Origin: Ferrithrix thermotolerans DSM 19514
Lineage (GTDB): Bacteria > Actinomycetota > Acidimicrobiia > Acidimicrobiales > Ilumatobacteraceae
Assembly: GCA_945861025.1 (NCBI GenBank)
Contig: CAMASN010000014.1
Span: 1 to 55,848 of the forward strand
Length of the DNA stretch: 55,848 nucleotides
Direction of reading: 5' to 3'
Positions 16,736 to 27,030 of the stretch are shown piece by piece (position 1 is the first letter of the stretch; each line of letters opens with the position of its first letter). The position numbers and the translations under genes are program-made. Under the pieces are notes generated by a model that was given only the letters and a program-made list of their open reading frames with translations, did no database searches and was not told where the DNA came from.

Positions 16736-17743
16736 TCAGCCTGCCGAACCCGCAGATGCTGCTTTCACAGCGTCGACTACGGCCCGCAAATAATCAACAA
16801 CACGAGGTCCCCAACGCGACGCGATGTCGTCGTCCATCGCCACTACGTTGCCGTTCTTCACGGCACTCACCTGCGACCAACCGTCGCGGGCGGTCACCGT
16901 GGCTGCGTCTTGCTGGCAGCACTTGGTGTCAGCAAGAAACACGATGTCTGGATTCTGCGACACAATGAACTCGGCGCTCAACTGCGGATAATCGTTGCCA
17001 GCTTCGGCAGTGTCGGCGATGTTGCGCAGGCCAGCCATCTCGTAGAGCTGCCCGACAAATGTGTTCGACGTCGCCGAGAAATACGTGGAGTCGAGCTCGT
17101 GGTAAAACGTGAGAGGCTTGCTCAGTTTGGGCACATCGGCGACGATCGAAGCAACGTCGGCGGTCATCGTGGTGACGAGAGCCGAAGCGGCCTCACCGTG
17201 TCCGGTAAGCGTTCCAAGTTGATTGATCTGCCGGTACACATCGTCGAGCGATGTTGCTGAAGGACCAAACCACACCGGTATTCCAACTTGGGTCAACTGC
17301 TCAGAGAGCTTGGCCGAGTCGTCACCGATCACAACGAGGTCCGGCTTGTATCCGGCAATCGCTTCGACGTTTGGAGTGAAGCCAGACAGGTCACTTTTTA
17401 CCGCTGACGCCTCGGACGGGAAGTTTGATTGGTCGTCAACCGCAATCACTTGGCTGCCGGCGCCGATTGCAAACAGCATCTCGGTATGCGTGGGCGACAG
17501 CGAAATGATCTTCATCGGCTGAGCCGGCAAAGTGACAGTGCCATTGGCATCGGCTGCCGAATAGGCAACCTCGGTGGTTACAGAAGCGACTTCAGTTGTA
17601 GACGACGCCGCTACCCGATCGGGTGCTGCGGAACCGGTGGTAGCTGCAGAAGGTGCATCGCTACCGCAGCCGGCAAGCACCGACAGCGATAAGCCCAGCA
17701 GCGCTACCGCTGGTCTGAAGCGGGAATGACTGATACGTGACAT
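16736..17743 (-). CDS. btuF: Cobalamin ABC transporter substrate-binding lipoprotein
   Basis: The 335-residue protein begins MSRISHS, with a signal peptide and lipobox LAGC (Cys26), then a low-complexity Ser/Thr/Ala linker. The periplasmic-binding fold of the BtuF/FhuD class follows: KIISLSPTHTEMLFAIGAGSQVIAVDDQSNFP near residue 80, and LKPDLVV-like YKPDLVVIGDD. An ATG 5 codons upstream is in frame, but the GGAGGA Shine-Dalgarno sits 8 nt before the ATG at 17743, so that start is preferred. Expression is controlled by the cobalamin riboswitch and terminator immediately upstream. Confidence 0.9.
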   Translation of the reverse strand: MSRISHSRFRPAVALLGLSLSVLAGCGSDAPSAATTGSAAPDRVAASSTTEVASVTTEVAYSAADANGTVTLPAQPMKIISLSPTHTEMLFAIGAGSQVIAVDDQSNFPSEASAVKSDLSGFTPNVEAIAGYKPDLVVIGDDSAKLSEQLTQVGIPVWFGPSATSLDDVYRQINQLGTLTGHGEAASALVTTMTADVASIVADVPKLSKPLTFYHELDSTYFSATSNTFVGQLYEMAGLRNIADTAEAGNDYPQLSAEFIVSQNPDIVFLADTKCCQQDAATVTARDGWSQVSAVKNGNVVAMDDDIASRWGPRVVDYLRAVVDAVKAASAGSAG

Positions 17744-17771
17744 AAAAAAATCCTCCAAGGATTTTGGAGGA
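17744..17771 (-). terminator. Riboswitch-linked intrinsic terminator overlapping the btuF Shine-Dalgarno
   Basis: On the minus strand an 8-bp stem TCCTCCAA/TTGGAGGA with a 5-nt loop is followed directly by seven T residues and then the ATG of btuF. The 3' arm contains the GGAGGA ribosome-binding site. The hairpin can thus stop transcription just before the start codon and hide the Shine-Dalgarno. It lies 70 nt downstream of the cobalamin aptamer. Confidence 0.85.
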
Positions 17772-17841
17772 CAAAGACGGATCCGAGCGAAGGTTGACCC
17801 TCAAGCGAACCACCCTTGCCTCGAGGGTTTCGGTTGCACAT

Positions 17842-17979
17842 ACAGACCAGGCGACCGGGCTCGTCTGTTCACAATTTGTGAACAGCATCACCGTTGCGGG
17901 ACAGCGTCGGGTTTACACCGACTTCGCTGGATTCCGTATCACTCGGCGAACCGAGCAAACTCAAGCTAACAGGTTCTGT
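17842..17979 (-). promoter_or_regulatory. Cobalamin riboswitch upstream of btuFCD
   Basis: Read on the minus strand, the leader contains the conserved cobalamin-aptamer core: GGAATCC near 17937, GTAAACCCGACGCTGTCCCGCAACGGT (17890-17916), and a B12-box-like AGCCCGGTCGCCTGGTC (17845-17861). ACAGA at the 5' end can pair with TCTGT at the 3' end as P1. Two internal hairpins are visible: CTCGG-TTCG-CCGAG (17942-17955) and a 9-bp stem CTGTTCACA/TGTGAACAG (17864-17884). It precedes a B12 importer, as expected. Boundaries are approximate. Confidence 0.88.
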
Positions 17980-17980
17980 C

Positions 17981-17986
17981 TAGACT
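17981..17986 (+). promoter_or_regulatory. -10 box of cobO
   Basis: TAGACT lies 10 nt before the cobO ATG. No Shine-Dalgarno is present, suggesting a leaderless or nearly leaderless mRNA. The riboswitch leader of the opposite operon begins within the same few bases. Confidence 0.45.
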
Positions 17987-17996
17987 TCGCGCTTCT

Positions 17997-18590
17997 ATGA
18001 GTACTCACACCCCCAACGACAACTCGGCCGACGAACCACTCACCGAAGACCCCCGACCCGACGGTCTGCGCAGCGCGAAATCGCTGTTGCTGGTGAACAC
18101 CGGCAACGGCAAAGGCAAGAGCTCGGCAGCGTTCGGCGTGATGGTGCGCGGCGTTGCTCGTGGCTGGAATGTCGCCGTGCTGCAGTTCGTAAAGAGCGGC
18201 GAATGGAAGGTGGGCGAAGAGACCATCGGCCGCCAGCTCGGCGTGCACTGGCAGTCGCTCGGCGATGGCTTTACCTGGGATTCAGAAAATCTGAGCCACG
18301 ACAAAGAGGTCGCCCAACGTGGTTGGAGTATGGCGCGGGATCTCATCGAGGCCGGCAAGCACGATCTCGTGATTCTCGACGAACTCACCTATCTCATGAC
18401 ATGGAACTGGATCGATAGCGACGAGGTCATCCGAGTGCTGCGCGATCGTCCCGCACATGTGAGCGTCGTGGTCACCGGACGCGATGCGTCGCAAGCACTC
18501 ATCGACATCGCCGACACGGTCACCGAAATGCGCGAGATCAAGCACGCCTACACCAGCGGCATCGCGGCCAAACGTGGCATCGACTACTGA
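17997..18590 (+). CDS. cobO: Cob(I)yrinic acid a,c-diamide adenosyltransferase (CobA/CobO/BtuR type)
   Basis: The 197-residue enzyme adds the 5'-deoxyadenosyl ligand from ATP to Co(I) corrinoids. It has the P-loop VNTGNGKGKSSAAFG (about 32-46), GWNVAVLQFVKSGEWKVGE, the Walker-B-like LVILDELTYLMTWNW (about 123-137) and a C-terminal VTEMREIKHAYTSGIAAKRGIDY typical of BtuR. It is the first gene of the cob operon and diverges from btuFCD. With imported cobalamin precursors it would make the adenosylated form used by CobU/S. Confidence 0.93.
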   Translation: MSTHTPNDNSADEPLTEDPRPDGLRSAKSLLLVNTGNGKGKSSAAFGVMVRGVARGWNVAVLQFVKSGEWKVGEETIGRQLGVHWQSLGDGFTWDSENLSHDKEVAQRGWSMARDLIEAGKHDLVILDELTYLMTWNWIDSDEVIRVLRDRPAHVSVVVTGRDASQALIDIADTVTEMREIKHAYTSGIAAKRGIDY

Positions 18591-18594
18591 TGGC

Positions 18595-19137
18595 GTGAAC
18601 GTCGCGGCCAACGGACTCACGTTGCTTCTCGGCGGAGTCCGTAGCGGAAAGAGCGATCTCGCTGTGCAGATCGGATGTCGTTTCAATGGCGACGTCACGT
18701 TTGTAGCAACCGCTACACCCTTCGACAACGATATGGCCACGCGTATTGCACGTCATCAACTCGACCGACCTGCATGGCCCACAATCGATGCACCCACCGA
18801 CATCGAAGCGGCGCTCATCAGCGCTCCGCCCAATCATCTCGTGATCGTCGATTGCCTCACAGTGTGGTTAGGCAACGCTCTGTTTGAGAGCCGAAAAGAG
18901 CCCGAGATTCTCGACGCCGCACGCTCGGCCGCTAGCGCCGCGGTTCATCGCACCGGACCCACTGTTGTGGTCACCAACGAAGTCGGGATGGGCGTCCACC
19001 CTGAGACCGAACTCGGACGTTCGTACGGTGACCTTCTCGGACGCGTGAACCGCATCTGGGCCCACGCTGCGCATCGCGCATTACTCATCGTGGCTGGCCG
19101 AGCCACCCCACTTCACGACCCTTGGGAGTTCTTGTGA
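18595..19137 (+). CDS. cobU: Adenosylcobinamide kinase / adenosylcobinamide-phosphate guanylyltransferase
   Basis: The 180-residue protein matches CobU length. P-loop LLGGVRSGKSDLA (about 10-22), VTFVATATPFDNDMATRIARHQLDRP (about 34-59), VDCLTVWLGNALF (about 85-97) and VTNEVGMGVHPETELGRSYGDLLGRVN (about 125-151) are all in place. It phosphorylates adenosylcobinamide and attaches GMP, activating it for CobS. GTG at 18595 begins the conserved part, 4 nt after the cobO stop; an open frame further upstream is only cobO antiframe. It ends in a GTGA overlap with cobT. Confidence 0.92.
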   Translation: MNVAANGLTLLLGGVRSGKSDLAVQIGCRFNGDVTFVATATPFDNDMATRIARHQLDRPAWPTIDAPTDIEAALISAPPNHLVIVDCLTVWLGNALFESRKEPEILDAARSAASAAVHRTGPTVVVTNEVGMGVHPETELGRSYGDLLGRVNRIWAHAAHRALLIVAGRATPLHDPWEFL

Positions 19138-20132
19138 GCACAGCCTCGACGTGGCTACGCAATGCCGTCTCTTCGCTTCCCGCACGCGACGAGGCGGCAT
19201 ATGCGGCGGTAGCAGACCGTGCTGCAAACATCTTGCGGCCCAGCGGAGCGCTCGCCCGGCTTGACGCAGTTGCGGCATGGGCTGCCGGATGGCAGCGCAC
19301 GTCAAACCCTGCCGTTCTTCGCCCTGCAGCGCTGATCTTCGCAGCCGATCATGGCATCAGCGCCGCGGGTGTCAGTGCATATCCGGCCGATGTCACCGGC
19401 GCCATGCTCGCCGCCTACAGGGCGGGTAAGAGCACCATCAGCGCATTCGCAGCGGTTGCTGGTGCAACGGTGCAGGCCATTGATGTTGGCGTCGGCCAAC
19501 CCACCGGAGACATCCGGTTCGAAGCCGCAATGTCACCCGAGCGTTTTGAAGCCGCTATCACCGCTGGCCGCGATGCCGTTGAGTCGCTGGATGCCGATCT
19601 GCTTGTACTTGGAGAAATGGGCATCGGAAACACCACAGTGGCTGCAGCCCTGGCTACGGCGCTCACCGACGGCGACGTTGGACACTGGGTAGGGCGGGGC
19701 ACCGGCGTCGACGACGATGGCCTCGCTCGCAAGCACGCCGCCGTGAGCCAAGCGGTCGCCCGAGTCAGCGCAATGACCGATCCATTTGAGATTATGCGCG
19801 AGCTTGGCGGCGCCGAACTCGTCGCCATCGCAGCCGCAATTGTCGCCGCCAGACATCGTCAGCTTCCGATCATCATCGACGGATACGTTGTCACCGCTGC
19901 CGCGCTACCACTCGTCGCTGCTCACCCGAGCGCACTTGATCACTGCGTGATCGGCCACTGCTCCGCCGAGCCTGGTCACCGCCGACTCCTCGATCGACTC
20001 GGCATGCAACCATTGCTCAACCTTGAGATGCGACTCGGCGAAGGCAGCGGGGCGATGGCGGCTGTGCCGCTCGTAGCGATGGCATGTGTCGGGGTGACCG
20101 AAGTACCCACCTTCGGCGAGTGGTTCGGTTGA
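19134..20132 (+). CDS. cobT: Nicotinate-nucleotide--dimethylbenzimidazole phosphoribosyltransferase
   Basis: The 332-residue enzyme makes alpha-ribazole phosphate, the lower-ligand nucleotide of cobalamin. CobT motifs: FAADHGISAAGVSAYPADVT (about 66-85), GEMGIGNTTVAAALATAL (about 158-175), GRGTGVDD, IIDGYVVTAAALPLVA, and the C-terminal catalytic Glu in MRLGEGSGAMAAVPL (about 300-314). GTG at 19134 is preferred over a TTG 4 codons upstream because of the GTGA overlap with cobU. It overlaps cobS by 1 nt. Confidence 0.93.
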   Translation: MSTASTWLRNAVSSLPARDEAAYAAVADRAANILRPSGALARLDAVAAWAAGWQRTSNPAVLRPAALIFAADHGISAAGVSAYPADVTGAMLAAYRAGKSTISAFAAVAGATVQAIDVGVGQPTGDIRFEAAMSPERFEAAITAGRDAVESLDADLLVLGEMGIGNTTVAAALATALTDGDVGHWVGRGTGVDDDGLARKHAAVSQAVARVSAMTDPFEIMRELGGAELVAIAAAIVAARHRQLPIIIDGYVVTAAALPLVAAHPSALDHCVIGHCSAEPGHRRLLDRLGMQPLLNLEMRLGEGSGAMAAVPLVAMACVGVTEVPTFGEWFG

Positions 20133-20887
20133 TGCGCAATCTTCGAGGAGCCATCGTGTTCCTGACTCGCGTGCCACTGCGGCTTTCCGGCGAGCCGAAC
20201 CTCACCGACTCGGTGCCTTGGTTTCCTGTCGCTGGAGCTCTCGTCGGAGCTACAGTCGGCGGCACTGCAGCAGGCCTCGTCCAGATTGTTTCTCCGTTTG
20301 TCGCTGCGTCTGTCGCCGTGATGCTCGGCGTGCTCATCACCGGCGCCTTTCACGAAGATGGTCTCGCCGATGTAGCCGATGCCTTCGCTGGCGGCTGGAC
20401 CCTCGAAGACCGAATCCGCATCCTCGACGATCCGCTTCACGGCTCGTACGGCGTCGCTGCGTTATGCGGGTCGATCCTCATCAGGGTGGCATGCATTGCT
20501 GCGTTGGGGTTCTCGCCTGCTGCGACCTTCGCCTGCATCGTTGCGGCACACGCGCTTGGCCGCGGCGCAGCAGTGGGTCTGATGGCCATCGTCCCCGTGG
20601 CCCGGCCCGACGGACTAGGTGCTGAATACGCTCGGTCGTTGTCGCGGGGTCGCGCAACTTGTGGTGGTCTTGCGGCGATCGCCATTTCCGGTATCGCCGT
20701 GGGTTGGTGGGCAGGACCCTTCTTGCTCGCCGCAATCGTGGGCGCCGCAATCGTGGCATGGCTCACAATGCGCAAGCTCGGCGGCATCACCGGCGACGTG
20801 CTCGGCACTGCCGAGCAAGTTGTCGAATGCCTCGTACTCATCACGGCCGCCGCCATCGTCAAGCACCACAGCCTGTGGTGGCGCTAA
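20132..20887 (+). CDS. cobS: Adenosylcobinamide-GDP ribazoletransferase (cobalamin synthase)
   Basis: The 251-residue membrane protein joins adenosylcobinamide-GDP to alpha-ribazole. It shows the CobS start AIVFLTRVPL, the acidic metal motif GAFHEDGLADVADAFAGGW (about 73-91) and RIRILDDPLHGSYGVAAL (about 96-113), then several hydrophobic segments. The start is TGATG-coupled to cobT. It is the last gene of cobOUTS, giving nucleotide-loop assembly and adenosylation without de novo corrin-ring genes in the window: a salvage layout. Confidence 0.92.
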   Translation: MRNLRGAIVFLTRVPLRLSGEPNLTDSVPWFPVAGALVGATVGGTAAGLVQIVSPFVAASVAVMLGVLITGAFHEDGLADVADAFAGGWTLEDRIRILDDPLHGSYGVAALCGSILIRVACIAALGFSPAATFACIVAAHALGRGAAVGLMAIVPVARPDGLGAEYARSLSRGRATCGGLAAIAISGIAVGWWAGPFLLAAIVGAAIVAWLTMRKLGGITGDVLGTAEQVVECLVLITAAAIVKHHSLWWR

Positions 20888-20905
20888 AAGCGCCACCCAT
20901 TTTCT

Positions 20906-20950
20906 CCAGCAAGCGTCAGCGCACGGTTACCGTGCGCTGACGCTTGCTGG
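20906..20950. terminator. 45-nt perfect palindrome between convergent genes
   Basis: A 22-bp stem with a single central T (CCAGCAAGCGTCAGCGCACGG... and its exact complement) lies between the ends of cobS and the aminotransferase gene. There is no T-tract on either side. It probably acts as a bidirectional I-shaped terminator of the kind reported in actinobacteria. GCGC..TAAAAGCGCC just upstream gives a second small hairpin at the cobS stop. Confidence 0.75.
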
Positions 20951-20980
20951 CCGAAAGTGAAACCAAGCGACGGCTGTGGG

Positions 20981-23362
<2,382 letters not shown>

Positions 23363-23366
23363 CGCC

Positions 23367-24245
23367 ATGCGAGTCGACGATGTGCTCAGCACTCACACAG
23401 AAGGCCTCGCGCCGCTGAACCGACCCATCTTGATCGTGGCCCTCACGGGCTGGTTCGATGCTTCGGCTACGGCTACCGGCGCGCTCGAGTGGCTGCTGCG
23501 CGATCGCGTCGCTCCGGTGGTTGCCACCATCGATCCAGATCCGTTCTACGACTTCACCCAAGAACGCCCCGAGGTCTGGTTCGACGAGAACGAAGAGCGC
23601 CAGATTCGCTGGCCCGTCAACGAGTTTCGCCTTGCTCGCTTTCCAGGTGGCTCGCACGATCTCATCGTGATGTCGGGTGTGGAACCCCACGCTCGTTGGA
23701 GCACTTACTGCGATTGCATCTCGGCCCTTGCGCTGCGGCTCGAATGCGAACTCGTGGTCACCATCGGCGCAAACGCCGACGCCGTTCCGCACACTCGGGT
23801 ACCCCTCGTTGTGGGCAGCTCTACAAACGACGAACTCGTGCGTCGCTTGGGTCTCAGCCGTCCGCAATACCAAGGCATCACGGGCGTGGTTGGAGTGCTG
23901 CAGCAACGGCTTGAGACGCTGAACATGTCTGCGATCTCGTTGCGTGTAGGCGTGCCGCACTATCTCGGCAACGCGCAGCATCCCAAGTCGTCGGCGGCGC
24001 TGTTGCACCATCTCGAGCATGTGCTCGGTGTACCCACCGATCATGTCGAGCTCGCCGCCGAGATCGAGCGGTGGCAATCGCTTCACGACGAAGCCGTCGC
24101 CGAAGATACTCAGGCCGTCAGCTATGTGCGCATGCTCGAGCGTCAATTCGACCAACGCGCCGAAGCGCTGTTGCCCACGAGCGAAGATCTCGCCGCGGAA
24201 CTCGAGGCCTTTTTGAGCGACCTCGAGTTCCCCGACGAACCATAA
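23367..24245 (+). CDS. PAC2 family protein
   Basis: The 292-residue protein belongs to the PAC2/proteasome-assembly-chaperone-like family common in actinobacteria: PILIVALTGWFDASATATGALEWL (about 19-42), PFYDFTQERPEVWFDE, FPGGSHDLIVMSGVEPHARW, GVPHYLGNAQHPKSSAALLHHLEHVLGV (about 195-222), then a C-terminal helical, acidic tail. The bacterial function is unsettled; some members are linked to proteasome-like systems. It follows serC by 4 bp and is likely co-transcribed. No proteasome gene is nearby. Confidence 0.83.
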   Translation: MRVDDVLSTHTEGLAPLNRPILIVALTGWFDASATATGALEWLLRDRVAPVVATIDPDPFYDFTQERPEVWFDENEERQIRWPVNEFRLARFPGGSHDLIVMSGVEPHARWSTYCDCISALALRLECELVVTIGANADAVPHTRVPLVVGSSTNDELVRRLGLSRPQYQGITGVVGVLQQRLETLNMSAISLRVGVPHYLGNAQHPKSSAALLHHLEHVLGVPTDHVELAAEIERWQSLHDEAVAEDTQAVSYVRMLERQFDQRAEALLPTSEDLAAELEAFLSDLEFPDEP

Positions 24246-24265
24246 TTTTTCGGTTACTTCGTAGC

Positions 24266-25585
24266 TCAGCCAGCAGCAGAAGCAGCGAAGCCCAAGGCGA
24301 GGTCGGCGAGGATGTCGTCGATCGACTCGAGGCCCACGCTCAACCGGATCAGACCTGGAGTCACGCCCGCCTGAGCTTGCTCGGTTTCGCTGAGCTGGCT
24401 GTGTGTGGTGCTGGCAGGGTGGATCACCAAGCTGCGCACATCGCCGATGTTGGCCACGTGGCTGTGCAGTTCGACGCCTTCGACGAACTTCTGGCCGGCC
24501 TCGACGCCGCCCTTGATCTCAAAGGCAATGACTGAGCCGTAGCCCTTGCCGCCGCCGTACTTCTTGGCACGCTCGTGCCATGCGCTGGTCTCGAGACCGG
24601 CATAGTTAACGCTGAGCACCTGTGGGTGAGCAACCAAGAACTTGGCGACCTTGTCGGTGTTCTGGAAGTGACGCTCCATGCGCAGGCTCAATGTCTCAAG
24701 GCCCTGCAGAATCATGAATGCGTTGAACGGCGAAATGGCCGCACCGAGGTCGCGCAGGATCTGCACGCGAGCCTTAATGATGAACGCTCCATGACCCAGC
24801 GCTGGGAAGTACGGCAGGCCGTGGTAGCTGGGGTCTGGCTCGATCATGTTCGGGAAGCGACCGCTTGCGGCGTAGTCGAACGTGCCGCCATCGATGATTG
24901 CGCCGCCGATTGATGTGCCGTGGCCACCGATGAACTTGGTGAGGCTGTGCACGATGATGTCGGCGCCCCACTCGAACGGGCGGATGAGGTATGGCGTGGC
25001 GACGGTGTTGTCGACCATCAACGGAATGCCATTGTCGTGCGCGACCTTGCTGACACCTTCGATGTCGAACACGTCGTTCTTCGGGTTCGCCAACACTTCG
25101 CCGAAGAACAGCTTGGTGTTCGGCTGAATGGCACTACGCCACTGCTCGAGATCGTGTGGGTCATCGACGAACGTGACGTTGATGCCCATTTTAGGGAAGG
25201 TGTGATGCAGCAAGTTGTAGGTGCCGCCGTACAGCGATGGCGAAGCAACGATGTGTCCACCGGCTTCGACCAAGGTGAGAATTGCGAGTGTCTCGGCCGA
25301 CTGGCCCGACGCCACAACCAGCGCGCCTGGCAGGCCAACTGCTGTCATGCAGCCACCCTCGAGCGAGTTGATACGCGACTCAAGAGCGAGCTGCGTTGGG
25401 TTCATGATGCGGGTATAGATGTTGCCGATCTCGGCGAGCGCAAAGAGGTTCTTGGCGTGCGCCGAATCGCGGAACTGATAGCTCGTGGTCTGATAGATCG
25501 GAACCGCACGGGCACCCGTGGTTGGGTCCGGCTCGCCACCGATATGAATTTGGCGGGTCTCGAAACCCCAGTTTGGATTGCTCAT
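24266..25585 (-). CDS. metY: O-acetylhomoserine aminocarboxypropyltransferase (sulfhydrylase)
   Basis: The 439-residue PLP enzyme of the Cys/Met metabolism family makes homocysteine from O-acetylhomoserine and sulfide. Marks: NPNWGFETRQIHIGGEPDPTTGARAVPIYQTTSY at the start, YTRIMNPTQLALESRINSLEGG, LYGGTYNLLHHTFPKMGI, the Schiff-base Lys in IVHSLTKFIGGHGTSIGG and the end LIRLSVGLESIDDILADL. The frame is open six codons upstream, but the AAAGGGAG Shine-Dalgarno sits 5 nt before the ATG at 25585. Its leader carries a SAM/SAH-riboswitch-like element. Confidence 0.92.
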   Translation of the reverse strand: MSNPNWGFETRQIHIGGEPDPTTGARAVPIYQTTSYQFRDSAHAKNLFALAEIGNIYTRIMNPTQLALESRINSLEGGCMTAVGLPGALVVASGQSAETLAILTLVEAGGHIVASPSLYGGTYNLLHHTFPKMGINVTFVDDPHDLEQWRSAIQPNTKLFFGEVLANPKNDVFDIEGVSKVAHDNGIPLMVDNTVATPYLIRPFEWGADIIVHSLTKFIGGHGTSIGGAIIDGGTFDYAASGRFPNMIEPDPSYHGLPYFPALGHGAFIIKARVQILRDLGAAISPFNAFMILQGLETLSLRMERHFQNTDKVAKFLVAHPQVLSVNYAGLETSAWHERAKKYGGGKGYGSVIAFEIKGGVEAGQKFVEGVELHSHVANIGDVRSLVIHPASTTHSQLSETEQAQAGVTPGLIRLSVGLESIDDILADLALGFAASAAG

Positions 25586-25590
25586 GACGA

Positions 25591-25640
25591 CTCCCTTTGA
25601 CATGTTGCCCGAGCACCAGGAAGCGGCTCGATGACGCCGC
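25591..25640 (-). promoter_or_regulatory. Candidate SAM/SAH-type riboswitch in the metY leader
   Basis: On the minus strand a 5-6 bp hairpin (UCGAGC/GCUCGG, at 25626-25631 and 25609-25614) holds a loop CGCUUCCUGGU. This is close to the CGGCUUCCUGGC loop of the known SAM/SAH riboswitch. CUUCC in the loop can pair with GGGAG of the metY Shine-Dalgarno (25591-25595), the same pseudoknot logic. The known class is mostly reported from Rhodobacterales upstream of metK. Assignment is from remembered consensus, not a model search. Confidence 0.5.
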
Positions 25641-25699
25641 AGAGCCTACCCCGCAATTCCCGACTCAATCAATCAGGAATTACGGGCAGGCTCAACGGG

Positions 25700-27004
25700 T
25701 CACAAATCGAGCAATGGGAAATCGTGGCCGGTGAGCCAGTGACGCCCAACCGCTTTCGTAGATGCCCAACGCTGCACCAAGCGATCGCCCGTGGGGTCTT
25801 CGTCGGTGATCTGGCCGAAGTCTCGTGGCGTTGGCCCAATGCGCTCGGCGTGCGGCGCCAACTTGGCGAGGTCGAACGAATACACATCGGCGGCAGCGAG
25901 GCCAACCATACGGCGAGTCTCCTCGATGGGCATGTCGTGGAAGGTCTTCTTGAGCCACGCAGGAGTGTTCGGCCAGGTGCCCTCGGGGTGCGGAAAGTCG
26001 TTGCCCCACATGATGTTGTCGACGCCGATTTCGTAGCGCATGCCGAGCTCGCGGCGCTTGGTGTTCGACGCGCCGATGAAGACGTTGCGGTCGATGTAGT
26101 CAGACGGCGGCATCGAGACGGCACCGCGGAATGGATCGGCGCCGAGCTTCTCGGCTCCCTTTTGACCGAGGTACAACCGGTCCCAGAACCACATCAACGC
26201 GGGCAGCCACCAGCACCCTGCTTCGGTGACGCCGAACTTGAGGTTGGGGAAGCGCTCGAACACACCCGACCAGAGCATGAACCACATTGGTCGCGCTGGC
26301 CACCACGTGACCTCGGTGACGTAGATGCCAAGGTGATCGCCGTATTCGTGACGAGCCGCTGGGCCCGAGTGAGTCACGATGGGCAGGTTCATCTCTTCGC
26401 ACAACGCCCACACTGGGTCATAGCTGCGATCGTGATACGGCGTCTGATTCATCCACATTGCGGGGATCATGACGGCGCCAAGACCGTCGGCCTTGATGCG
26501 GTGAATCTCGGCAAGCACCTCGTGCATTGGCGCGGTGATCGGCACCAAGGCGACGCCACGACGACGCTCGGGGCTATGCGCGCACAAGTCGGCGAGCCAA
26601 CGGTTGTGCGCCTGCGCGCCGGCCAATCCCAATACCGGATCCATGTCGCCCGACAATCCGAGGCCAGCACCGAACGGCACGCAGGTGCGGCTCTCGACGG
26701 CATCGGCGTCGGGGAACACCACTTCACCAGCAACGCCATCGCCGTCGAGTTCGAGGTCGCGACGGTCGGCATCCCAACCACTGCGCAGGGCTTCTTCGTG
26801 CTCTTCGAACCACTTCTTGGCGTAGTCCTCATTGCGTACACCAAGGCGCGTGCTGGCCTCGAGTACGGCGGCGCGCTCGCTGAGGAACTCGTCGAACTGC
26901 GGATGCACCTTCTCCGAGAGATAGGCGCGGTAGTCCTCGGTGGGCAAGCCAGCGTGGCTGTCGGCCGAGACGATGATGTAGGGGCTATTGGGGTCAGTTG
27001 TCAT
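25700..27004 (-). CDS. Amidohydrolase family protein (amidohydrolase_2)
   Basis: The 434-residue TIM-barrel metal-dependent hydrolase is of the ACMSD/gamma-resorcylate decarboxylase superfamily. It starts IIVSADSHAGLP (metal-site strand 1) and continues VMIPAMWMNQTPYHDRSYDPVWALCEEMNLPIVTHSG (His ligand, about 215-251), PNLKFGVTEAGCWW, and DNIMWGNDFPHPEGTWP (about 332-348; Asp acid). Members hydrolyse or decarboxylate ring compounds; the substrate is unknown. AAGGA lies 8 nt before the ATG. It is last in a four-gene minus-strand cluster with a homologue at the other end, probably under the divergent IclR regulator. Confidence 0.83.
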   Translation of the reverse strand: MTTDPNSPYIIVSADSHAGLPTEDYRAYLSEKVHPQFDEFLSERAAVLEASTRLGVRNEDYAKKWFEEHEEALRSGWDADRRDLELDGDGVAGEVVFPDADAVESRTCVPFGAGLGLSGDMDPVLGLAGAQAHNRWLADLCAHSPERRRGVALVPITAPMHEVLAEIHRIKADGLGAVMIPAMWMNQTPYHDRSYDPVWALCEEMNLPIVTHSGPAARHEYGDHLGIYVTEVTWWPARPMWFMLWSGVFERFPNLKFGVTEAGCWWLPALMWFWDRLYLGQKGAEKLGADPFRGAVSMPPSDYIDRNVFIGASNTKRRELGMRYEIGVDNIMWGNDFPHPEGTWPNTPAWLKKTFHDMPIEETRRMVGLAAADVYSFDLAKLAPHAERIGPTPRDFGQITDEDPTGDRLVQRWASTKAVGRHWLTGHDFPLLDL

Positions 27005-27030
27005 GAGTACATTCCTTCAGGAGAGCGGGG

